From an uncultured Flavobacteriales bacterium (GTDB lineage: Bacteria; Bacteroidota; Bacteroidia; Flavobacteriales_D; Parvicellaceae), in assembly GCA_943787535.1 (NCBI GenBank), contig CALSMU010000008.1:62001-126000 (forward strand): a DNA stretch of 64,000 bases, given 5' to 3'. Of this stretch, positions 9,037 through 16,314 are shown piece after piece. The translations under genes were made by a program, and so were the position numbers. The notes below the pieces were generated by a model. That model searched no databases. It saw only the letters and a list, made by a program, of their open reading frames with translations, and was not told the DNA's origin. Position 1 is the first letter of the stretch; the number at the start of each line of letters is the position of its first letter.

Positions 9037-11448
9037 ATGAGTAGAATTTTATTGAGCATTGTTTTTATCGGTATTTTATTTTCTGTGAAAGCACAATATA
9101 GTTGTAATCACAAATATCATAATACTCAATTAAATCAAAAGGCCTTAAATACCCGAAGTGATACTATAGATATACTCAATTATAATGTTTACTTGGATAT
9201 TACAGATTATGGTAATCAAAAAATTACAGGCTCATGTGAGATACAATTCGTGTCTTTAAAAAATAATGTGGCGGTTTTGGATTTGGATTTACTGCAAATG
9301 ATGGTGGATTCAATTACCTCGCAAGGGCAGTTGCTTGCTTTTACCTATAACGATACGTTACTTTCGGTTGCTTTACCGACAACATTAAATATTGATGATA
9401 CAAGTAATGTAGTGGTTTATTATAATGGTTCTCCTCAAGGGGATCCGTCTGGATGGGGTGGATGGTATTTTCAAGGTAGTTATTCTTATAATCTGGGTGT
9501 TGGGTTTGACGCTGATCCCCATAATTATGGTAGGGTATGGCACCCATGTTTTGATAATTTTGTTGAAAGAGCAACATATGATTTTTCCATTTTGACTAAT
9601 GCCGGTAAAACAGCTTATGCAAACGGATATATAGTAAATGATCAAGTTGTTGGAATAGACTCTCTGGTTAGAACTTGGAGAATGGATTCTCCAATCCCTA
9701 CCTATTTGGCTTGTGTAGCTGTGGGTAATTATACCCATGTCTATCAAGATTACGTTAGCAGCGTTACTGCGAATACTACTCCGGTATTTTTAATTTCGGA
9801 ACCGGTGGACACGAATAATTTTAAAGCTTCTTTTACTAACCTGCACGGAGCTATTGAAGCTTTTGAAGAAGGGTATGGTCCTTATCTTTGGGATAAGGTC
9901 GGTTTTCATTTAGTCCCATTTAATTCGGGAGCGATGGAACATGCTACTTCTATTGCATATCCTCGCTCTACTGCAAATGGCGCATTAACATACGAAACAT
10001 TAATGGCACACGAATTGGCGCATCATTGGTGGGGTAATTTAGTGACATGTCGAACAGCAGAAGATATGTGGATTAATGAAGGGATGGCATCATACTCAGA
10101 GAGATTGTTTTTAGAGTATTTATATGGTTATGATGCTTATATAAATGATATAAAGTTAAATCATAAGGATGTGTTGCATCATGCGCATATCAGTGATGGC
10201 GGATATTTTGCTTTGAGTGGTGTCCCGCATCAAATTACGTATGGCGATCATTCCTATAACAAGGGTGCAGATGTGGCACATGCATTGCGAGGATACCTAG
10301 GAGATTCATTATTCTTCGTAGGGTTAAAGTCGTTTTTAGCAGCTCACTTATTTGAAGATGTTGATGCTACTGATTTTATGAATCATTTAAACACAATAAG
10401 CGGAATAGATGTAACTGACTTTTTTAACGATTGGATTTTTAATCCAGGTTTTCCGCATTTTAGTATTGATTCGACATTAATTTCCGGTTCAGGAGGAAAT
10501 TATACAGTGGATGTGTTTGTTAAACAAAAGCTGAAGGCGGCTCCTAATTTTTATGCAAATGTTCCGCTAGAGATTACATTTATGGATGATGATTGGCAGG
10601 AGTATACAGCCTCATTTATAATGAGTGGTCAGTCGGACAACTTCCAATTTACAGTTCCTTTTTCCCCAGTGATTTCTTACTTAAATGGGTTAGATAAAAT
10701 TAGTCAAGCAGTTACAGGTGAGAATATCGTAATTACTGCTACTGGTATTAAGGATAAATCTTATCCAATGTTTAAGGTAACAACAACAGCTGTTTCGGAT
10801 TCAGCTTTTTTAAGACTGGAACATCATTGGGTGGCACCAGATCCTTTTAAGGACAATTTAAAAAGCTATAGATATTCTCTTTCCCAAGAAAGGTATTGGA
10901 GAGTTGCTGGCCTGACAAATAATGGTCACCAAGCTTCGGGGAGAATATTTCTAAATGGAACCACTGGAAGTTCTGGAAACCTCGATAATATTTTGGTATC
11001 TGAGGCTGGATTTACGGAAGATAGCTTAAGAGTGTTTTATAGAGAAAATGCTTCTAGTGATTGGGAGGTTGTCTCTGATTATACTGTCAATACGTTGGGT
11101 TCGGCAATGAATGCTAATGCATATGTGGACATTGATAATCTTTTGTCTGGAGAGTATACATTTGGTTGGGAAAATGGATATGTCGGATCTGAAGAGAAGA
11201 TCATGAAGGAAGTATTTAGTATTTACCCAAATCCGGTTCAAGAGATTCTAAACGTTGATTTATCTGAGTTTGATTCAGGAGAATATACAGTTGGTATATA
11301 CGATATGAATGGAAAATTATGGATAAATGAAGTTTCTGTAGCAGCTCAAATTTTGCTAGATATTTCTGGCTTATCAAATGGACAGTATCTCGTTTCAGTT
11401 TTAAATTCAGGTAAGTTTATTGGTTCTAAAGTTTTACTGAAAAACTAG
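9037..11448 (+). CDS. Secreted M1 family metalloaminopeptidase with T9SS sorting domain
   Basis: An 803-residue exported zinc peptidase. A Sec signal peptide (MSRILLSIVFIGILFSVKAQ) is followed by the M1 N-terminal beta domain, a GAMEH substrate-binding motif (GxMEN type) and the zinc site HELAHHWWGN at 325-334, with the third ligand in NEG at 348, exactly the HExxH-x18-E spacing. The C-terminal 75 or so residues form a type A T9SS sorting domain (starting near YPNPVQEILNVDL, ending SKVLLKN), which is removed during outer-membrane export. It probably degrades peptides at the cell surface. Its stop overlaps the convergent aroA stop. Confidence 0.95.
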   Translation: MSRILLSIVFIGILFSVKAQYSCNHKYHNTQLNQKALNTRSDTIDILNYNVYLDITDYGNQKITGSCEIQFVSLKNNVAVLDLDLLQMMVDSITSQGQLLAFTYNDTLLSVALPTTLNIDDTSNVVVYYNGSPQGDPSGWGGWYFQGSYSYNLGVGFDADPHNYGRVWHPCFDNFVERATYDFSILTNAGKTAYANGYIVNDQVVGIDSLVRTWRMDSPIPTYLACVAVGNYTHVYQDYVSSVTANTTPVFLISEPVDTNNFKASFTNLHGAIEAFEEGYGPYLWDKVGFHLVPFNSGAMEHATSIAYPRSTANGALTYETLMAHELAHHWWGNLVTCRTAEDMWINEGMASYSERLFLEYLYGYDAYINDIKLNHKDVLHHAHISDGGYFALSGVPHQITYGDHSYNKGADVAHALRGYLGDSLFFVGLKSFLAAHLFEDVDATDFMNHLNTISGIDVTDFFNDWIFNPGFPHFSIDSTLISGSGGNYTVDVFVKQKLKAAPNFYANVPLEITFMDDDWQEYTASFIMSGQSDNFQFTVPFSPVISYLNGLDKISQAVTGENIVITATGIKDKSYPMFKVTTTAVSDSAFLRLEHHWVAPDPFKDNLKSYRYSLSQERYWRVAGLTNNGHQASGRIFLNGTTGSSGNLDNILVSEAGFTEDSLRVFYRENASSDWEVVSDYTVNTLGSAMNANAYVDIDNLLSGEYTFGWENGYVGSEEKIMKEVFSIYPNPVQEILNVDLSEFDSGEYTVGIYDMNGKLWINEVSVAAQILLDISGLSNGQYLVSVLNSGKFIGSKVLLKN

Positions 11449-12674
11449 TCTTCAGTGATGAACCCAACACTTCTTAAGTCCTCCCAGTAATTTGGGTAGG
11501 ATTTAGAGACAACTTCAGGATTGTTTATACTAAAAGAACCTGCTACTAGAGCAAGAGGAGCGAAAGCCATTGCCATTCTGTGGTCATTATAGGTGTCAAT
11601 GCATGAAATAGGCTGTGTAATTGTCTGCTTGCCTTTTAAATAAAGTGTATGATTTTCGATTATTTCTAGATCAATATTGAATTTTCGCAATTCCTTCTTC
11701 AATGCTTCTAATCGGTTCGTTTCTTTAATTACCAAAGTTTCCAAGCCAGATATTGTCGCTTCAATTCCAAGTCCAGCGCAGGTGCATATAATTGTTTGCG
11801 CCAAGTCGGGAGTATTGTTGAGGTTTAATTCAATTTTTTTTATAGTAGCAGAGTTATTATTGGAAATGCTAATTGAATTATCTTTGTATGTTGTTTCTAC
11901 AGCAAGTTGTTCGAAGATATTAGCGACCTCTGAATCGCCTTGAAAACTTTGCTTTTTAAGCCCCTCAAGTTCTACAATTGAACCTTTGTTTAAGCTAATT
12001 ATTTGATACCAATATGATGCCGCGCTCCAATCTGACTCAATGCTTAAACTATTCGTTTTATACGGAGTTTTTTCAATAATAATAGAGCCGTTTTCCCACT
12101 TTGTTTTTGCTCCAAAATATTCCATTATCGCAAGCGTCATGTTTATATATGGCTTAGAGATAATCCTATTAATAAAGGAGATTTTAGTGGTTTTGGTCAT
12201 TGATGGTCCTAAAAGTAAGAGAGCTGAAATATACTGGCTACTTATGCTTCCATCAATATGTATTTTTGATAGGTTAAGATTGGCTCCTTTTATAAGCAGA
12301 GGAGGATAGCCATCTTTCTCTAGATAATTTATGTTTGCTCCATTTTCTCTGAGGGTTTCAACCAATATTTTAATGGGCCTTTCTTTCATTCGTTCCGATC
12401 CTGTCAAGGTCCATTCACCAATTTGACAACTTAAAAAAGCAACCAAAAACCTATATGTCGTGCCTGCATGATGCGCGTCCAGAACATTATTGTTTTTGTA
12501 ACTATCTAGTAATAATTTTAGCGTATTGGTATCATCAGAAGTTGAAAGGTTATTGATTGTAATTGTTTCATCGCAAAGTGCTTGAATTATTAAGGCACGG
12601 TTACTTTCACTTTTCGAAGAAACGAGCTGTATAATGCCTGTTATTTTTTCGCTGTATGGTTTTGAAATTTTCAC
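11445..12674 (-). CDS. aroA: 3-phosphoshikimate 1-carboxyvinyltransferase (EPSP synthase)
   Basis: The sixth shikimate-pathway step: shikimate-3-phosphate plus PEP gives EPSP. It has 409 residues, slightly short but normal for Bacteroidota AroA. Visible are the N-terminal SKSESNRALIIQAL (PEP/S3P-binding), the DAHHAGTTYRFLVAFL region corresponding to the usual NAGTxxR motif, GSISSQYISALLL, NNTPDLAQTI and the C-terminal TYNDHRMAMAFA. It lies 3 bp downstream of aroB in one operon. The usual second motif LPGSKS is degenerate here (LVSSKS). Confidence 0.95.
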   Translation of the reverse strand: MKISKPYSEKITGIIQLVSSKSESNRALIIQALCDETITINNLSTSDDTNTLKLLLDSYKNNNVLDAHHAGTTYRFLVAFLSCQIGEWTLTGSERMKERPIKILVETLRENGANINYLEKDGYPPLLIKGANLNLSKIHIDGSISSQYISALLLLGPSMTKTTKISFINRIISKPYINMTLAIMEYFGAKTKWENGSIIIEKTPYKTNSLSIESDWSAASYWYQIISLNKGSIVELEGLKKQSFQGDSEVANIFEQLAVETTYKDNSISISNNNSATIKKIELNLNNTPDLAQTIICTCAGLGIEATISGLETLVIKETNRLEALKKELRKFNIDLEIIENHTLYLKGKQTITQPISCIDTYNDHRMAMAFAPLALVAGSFSINNPEVVSKSYPNYWEDLRSVGFITED

Positions 12675-12677
12675 AGA

Positions 12678-13736
12678 TTAGCTTTCTGTATAGTAAGATA
12701 AAGATTCTAGAATCATTTCTTCAGAACAATTTTGATTATAGATGCCTTTTCCGATACTGTCCAACAGCGAAAAATTAATTTCATTTGAAATGTTTTTCTT
12801 ATCGTTTTTCATCAATTCTATCAAGTTTGAAAAAGTAGATTTGTTCAATTCTATTTTTGGAAATAGTTTTGAGATATTAATTGTGATTTCTTCTAATTCT
12901 ACCTTTGATAATTTGGCTATTTTTGTGCTAATATAACTTTCACAAATAATTCCAATTGCAACCGCTTCTCCATGCATTATGGGGGTTGATTGGTTCATCA
13001 TAAAGGTTTCAATTGCATGTCCAATGGTGTGTCCAAAATTGAGGAGTTTTCTTTCTCCTTTCTCATATGGGTCTCTTTTAACAACGGCGCATTTTATTTC
13101 TACAGAACCTAAAATTACGTCCTCCCAATTCAGGTCATCAAAACTAATATTAGTGCATTTTTTCCAATAAGATTTGCTTTTTACTAAACCATGTTTTAAG
13201 ACTTCTGCAAAGCCAGAAATTAACTCATTTTTTGGCAGTGTCGAAAGAAAATGCGAGTTATAATAAATTCCAATTGGAGAGCTGATCATCCCAACTTGAT
13301 TCTTAAAGTTATCTAAATCCACCCCTGTCTTTCCTCCAATTGCAGCGTCCGTCATTGCAAGCAATGTTGTTGGAATATTTAAAAAGTCAATACCTCTTTT
13401 GTATGTAGAGGCTACAAATCCTCCTAGGTCAGTAATAACTCCTCCTCCTAAATTAATTATAAGTGCTTTTTTATTTACTTGATTGTTGCTTAAATATTGC
13501 CAGATATTATGGCAAACTTCTAGGTTTTTATTTTTCTCCCCACTTTTAATTTCTATGATTTCGGCATCCTTAATCATTGGGCTTATATCGGCAATAACCG
13601 AAATAAGTTTAACTGTGTTTTCATCTGCAAGTATAAATGTTGATTTAGACTTAAAATAATCTAATAGTGTTTTCAGTTCCTCCTCAGTTGAGATTATTGG
13701 CGTCACAAATTCTATTTTGTTCTCCTTTGTTAACAT
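12678..13736 (-). CDS. aroB: 3-dehydroquinate synthase
   Basis: Converts DAHP to 3-dehydroquinate using NAD+ and a divalent metal. Motifs: NLGGGVITDLGGFVAST (NAD), RGIDFLNIPTTLLAMTDAAIGGKTGVD, GFAEVLKHGL with the metal-ligand Glu, and the metal-binding NFGHTIGHAIE and MHGEAVAIG. 352 residues from the ATG at 13736; a TTG five codons further up is possible but unlikely. First gene of an aroB-aroA pair. Confidence 0.95.
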   Translation of the reverse strand: MLTKENKIEFVTPIISTEEELKTLLDYFKSKSTFILADENTVKLISVIADISPMIKDAEIIEIKSGEKNKNLEVCHNIWQYLSNNQVNKKALIINLGGGVITDLGGFVASTYKRGIDFLNIPTTLLAMTDAAIGGKTGVDLDNFKNQVGMISSPIGIYYNSHFLSTLPKNELISGFAEVLKHGLVKSKSYWKKCTNISFDDLNWEDVILGSVEIKCAVVKRDPYEKGERKLLNFGHTIGHAIETFMMNQSTPIMHGEAVAIGIICESYISTKIAKLSKVELEEITINISKLFPKIELNKSTFSNLIELMKNDKKNISNEINFSLLDSIGKGIYNQNCSEEMILESLSYYTES

Positions 13737-13835
13737 TCCACAAAGAAACAAAATTGGCTTTATAAAAGTTGGTTATTTGAATTTTTTAAAAACAATAAAT
13801 ATTTGATGTAATAGACAAAATTAGGCTGATTGGCG

Positions 13836-14609
13836 TTATTTTTTCTTAAATGCTTGAATTGCATTTCGAGTAAAATCAGAAAGAACTAATTTTCCACTCA
13901 TAGCAGCTCTATCTGAAAGAAGCTTGTCCCAGTGCTCCGTTCCTTCCCAAAAAACTTGTTTAAGCATGTGCATAGCTTCTGGGTTTGATGACGCTAATTT
14001 GTCTGAAAGTGTTTCGATTGCTTCATCCATTTTGTCTATATCGTCAAAAACATCTGCATATAGCCCTTTTTCTCTTGCCCAATTTGCACTGTACCATTCT
14101 GTTGCATTAATTGCCATCATACTCATTGCGGATGTTCCAATCTTTCGCTCAACCGCAGGACCAACAACAAAAGGTCCTATACCTACGGCCAATTCACTTA
14201 ATTTAACAGATGCAAATTTGGTAGCCAAACAAAAATCAACAGCACTAGCCATTCCAACTCCACCACCAACAGCTTTTCCTTGAACGCGTCCAATAATCAA
14301 TTTTGGACATTTTCGAGCGGAATTAATTACATTAGCAAACCCAGAAAAGAAAGTTTTTCCTGCTTCAATATTGTCTATTGAAATTAATTCATCAAAACTA
14401 GCTCCACCGCAAAAAGCACGATCACCTGCTGATCTAAGAATAATGATTTTTATGGAATCATTTGCTCCTGCTTCAGCAATTGTGTTTGCTAATTTCGCTA
14501 ATATTTTTCCCGGCAACGAATTACTCAATGGGTGAGAAAACTCTATTGTTGCAATTCCCTTTTCACTAATTGATAATTTTACATTACCTTGATTCATTGC
14601 TTCTGACAT
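13836..14609 (-). CDS. Enoyl-CoA hydratase/isomerase family (crotonase) protein
   Basis: A 257-residue crotonase-fold protein. The first oxyanion-hole segment is AFCGGASFDEL, the second GKAVGGGVGMASAVDFCLAT, followed by SELAVGIGPFVVGP, where the Glu occupies a position used catalytically in hydratases. Hydration or isomerisation of an acyl-CoA is expected; the specific substrate (for example methylglutaconyl-CoA in leucine degradation) cannot be fixed. It is encoded alone, divergent from the thiamine locus. Confidence 0.85.
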   Translation of the reverse strand: MSEAMNQGNVKLSISEKGIATIEFSHPLSNSLPGKILAKLANTIAEAGANDSIKIIILRSAGDRAFCGGASFDELISIDNIEAGKTFFSGFANVINSARKCPKLIIGRVQGKAVGGGVGMASAVDFCLATKFASVKLSELAVGIGPFVVGPAVERKIGTSAMSMMAINATEWYSANWAREKGLYADVFDDIDKMDEAIETLSDKLASSNPEAMHMLKQVFWEGTEHWDKLLSDRAAMSGKLVLSDFTRNAIQAFKKK

Positions 14610-14673
14610 GACTTCTAATTTTTATTATGCTTCGAAAGTAGTGAAATGTTCAAAATAAAAAGATTTCTTTCTT

Positions 14674-14681
14674 TAAATTTG
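14674..14681 (+). promoter_or_regulatory. Promoter -7 element of the thiamine-binding/permease/kinase operon
   Basis: TAAATTTG fits TAnnTTTG, 26 bp before the ATG at 14707. The implied leader (about 19 nt) is too short for a riboswitch, so this operon is not directly under TPP-riboswitch control. Confidence 0.55.
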
Positions 14682-14706
14682 CCACAGTTATCCAAATCAA
14701 ACTACT

Positions 14707-14967
14707 ATGAAGATCTCAGTAGAGCTTACTTTAATGCCGTTAAAAACTGATTTTAAGCCACCAATAAAGGACTTTATTAAGCGATTAAGGGATTCTGAAT
14801 TTACTATTATAGAGAACCCTTTGAGTACTCAAGTTTACGGTGAATACGATAATGTCATGTCATTCTTGACAAAGGAAATTAAAACTTCTTTTGAAAAAGA
14901 GGAACATATTATTGTCAATTTAAAAGTTGTAAAAGGCGACCGTAGCGATTATGAACCAACTTTTTGA
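14707..14967 (+). CDS. Thiamine-binding domain protein (MTH1187/YkoF-type)
   Basis: An 86-residue ferredoxin-fold-like domain of the thiamine-binding family (former DUF77, PF01910). Visible are the opening strand MKISVELTLMPL, the helix around IKDFIKRLRDS, and the FTIIENPLSTQVYGEYDNVM strand pair typical of the family. It is cytoplasmic (no signal peptide) and could buffer or hand over thiamine. It overlaps the permease gene by 17 bp, so the two are translationally linked. Confidence 0.8.
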   Translation: MKISVELTLMPLKTDFKPPIKDFIKRLRDSEFTIIENPLSTQVYGEYDNVMSFLTKEIKTSFEKEEHIIVNLKVVKGDRSDYEPTF

Positions 14968-15595
14968 AGCACTATTTAGTCAATATTCTACATACAGTGC
15001 GTTAGATATCGTACTTGAGTTAACGGCTGTATTTTTTGGTGTTATTAGTGTTCTGTATGCTAAAAAAAACAATGTGCTCGTTTATCCAAGTGGAATTGTC
15101 GGCTCGGCGATTTTCGTTTACTTATTAATTAAGTGGGGGTTGTTTGGAGATTTCATTATTAATATATTTTATGTGATGATGAGTATTTACGGATGGTATT
15201 TATGGACGAGAAAATCCAACGGAAAAGACCTATTAACTATTTCCAGAACAAATAGTAAAGAAAAGATAATAGCAAGCATTATTTTCATAATGGCTTTCAT
15301 TTTTATTTGGATCATATATATTGCCTTTGATAAGTTTGATAATTGGACTGCGTATGTGGATACTTTAACAACAGCCATCTTCTTTTCAGGAATGTGGTTG
15401 ATGGCAAAACGGAAAATTGAAAACTGGATATTTTGGATTGTAGGAGACATTATTACCATTCCGTTGTATTTTTATAAAGGGTTGACTATTTCTAGTTTTT
15501 TATACCTCATATATACTTTTATTGCGGTTGCAGGATATCTTGCTTGGCTTAAAAGTATTGAAGAAAGCAAAGGACATAAATTAGAAACTGTATGA
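14951..15595 (+). CDS. PnuC-family vitamin permease (probable thiamine transporter, PnuT)
   Basis: A 214-residue inner-membrane protein with about seven hydrophobic segments, the size of PnuC. The last part has the family's TM6 signature: NWIFWIVGD (NWxxWxxx[N/D]), followed by IPLYFYKG. PnuC-type carriers are facilitators that trap their vitamin by intracellular phosphorylation. The family includes nicotinamide riboside (PnuC) and thiamine (PnuT) versions; the neighbouring thiamine-binding protein and TPP riboswitch favour thiamine, but nicotinamide riboside is not excluded. It overlaps the kinase gene by 4 bp. Confidence 0.85.
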   Translation: MNQLFEALFSQYSTYSALDIVLELTAVFFGVISVLYAKKNNVLVYPSGIVGSAIFVYLLIKWGLFGDFIINIFYVMMSIYGWYLWTRKSNGKDLLTISRTNSKEKIIASIIFIMAFIFIWIIYIAFDKFDNWTAYVDTLTTAIFFSGMWLMAKRKIENWIFWIVGDIITIPLYFYKGLTISSFLYLIYTFIAVAGYLAWLKSIEESKGHKLETV

Positions 15596-16095
15596 AGAAG
15601 GTGGTAATAACGGGGCCAGAATCTTCAGGTAAAAGTACTTTGTGTAAACATTTGTCTGAATCATTATTTATTCCTCATGTAAGAGAATATGCAAGGGAGT
15701 ATATAGCAGCATTAGATCGTACTTATGACCAAAGTGATTTATTACATATTGCAAAAGGACAATTGGATTTGGAAAAAGATATTTTATCTCAAACACCTTC
15801 TTTTTTAATATGCGATACTGATTTGTTAACTATTAAAATTTGGAGTGAATACAAATACAGTTGCTGTGATTCAGAAATAATTCGTCTATTTAAAAATAAT
15901 TTGCCAGATTTATATTTGTTAGCTTCACCAGATTTTCCTTGGGTGAAAGATTCACAAAGAGAAAACTCAGACAATAGAGAAGAATTGTTTTCGATATATG
16001 AGAAAGAGATATTGGATTTAGAGGTTCCATATAAAGTTATAAGTGGAACTGAGTCAGAGCGTTTAGAAATAGCAATGGATTTATTTTCAAATTAA
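15592..16095 (+). CDS. NadR-like P-loop kinase, candidate vitamin kinase
   Basis: A 167-residue ATPase resembling the ribosylnicotinamide-kinase domain of NadR. The Walker A is GPESSGKST (residues 7-15), followed by the NadR-typical VREYAREYI, and a Walker B-like FLICDTDLLT. There is no nucleotidyltransferase or DNA-binding domain. Next to a PnuC/PnuT permease it should phosphorylate the imported vitamin and so drive uptake. Context suggests thiamine; classical knowledge of the fold suggests nicotinamide riboside. The start codon lies within the end of the permease gene. Confidence 0.8.
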   Translation: MKKVVITGPESSGKSTLCKHLSESLFIPHVREYAREYIAALDRTYDQSDLLHIAKGQLDLEKDILSQTPSFLICDTDLLTIKIWSEYKYSCCDSEIIRLFKNNLPDLYLLASPDFPWVKDSQRENSDNREELFSIYEKEILDLEVPYKVISGTESERLEIAMDLFSN

Positions 16096-16107
16096 TTGAA
16101 TTAATTA

Positions 16108-16137
16108 TTGTAGAACATTCGAATTTGAATATTTTTG
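16108..16137 (+). promoter_or_regulatory. Promoter of the TPP-riboswitch transcript
   Basis: TTG (16108-16110), 19 bp, then TATTTTTG (16130-16137): both Bacteroidota sigma-A elements with ideal spacing. Transcription would begin near 16143, at the very start of the riboswitch P1 helix, so the receptor has its own promoter. Confidence 0.75.
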
Positions 16138-16140
16138 TGA

Positions 16141-16260
16141 AATAATTCAAAGGGGGTGCCGTTCCGATGATTATCGGAAGGCTGAGATTATACCCATTTT
16201 CGTTTGATTGACGAAAAGAACCTGATCTAGGTAATTCTAGCGTAGGGATTGGTTATTGTA
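16141..16260 (+). promoter_or_regulatory. TPP (THI-box) riboswitch
   Basis: All hallmarks of the TPP aptamer are present: GGGGTGCC, CTGAGA (16182-16187), ATACCC, a variable stem TTTTCGT/ACGAAAA (16197-16217), ACCTGATC (16220-16227) and GCGTAGGGA (16240-16248). P1 pairs about 16141-16150 with 16249-16257. P3 carries a 7-bp stem TTCCGAT/ATCGGAA. A second hairpin (16270-16299) follows, but has no T-run, so control is probably translational. It lies directly before the TonB-dependent receptor, which TPP should repress. Confidence 0.95.
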
Positions 16261-16314
16261 AATTAAAACATGTGTTTTTCTTACTCCCTTGTAAGACACA
16301 ATAAACCTTAAATC

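Noticed and set aside
14951..15595. Plain annotation as nicotinamide mononucleotide transporter
   Set aside because: Family membership fits, but the thiamine-binding partner and TPP riboswitch favour thiamine; kept as an open alternative, not as the call.
16270..16299. Rho-independent terminator after the TPP riboswitch
   Set aside because: The hairpin has no T-run and a 4-nt bulge; it is not a usual terminator, so termination control is not claimed.
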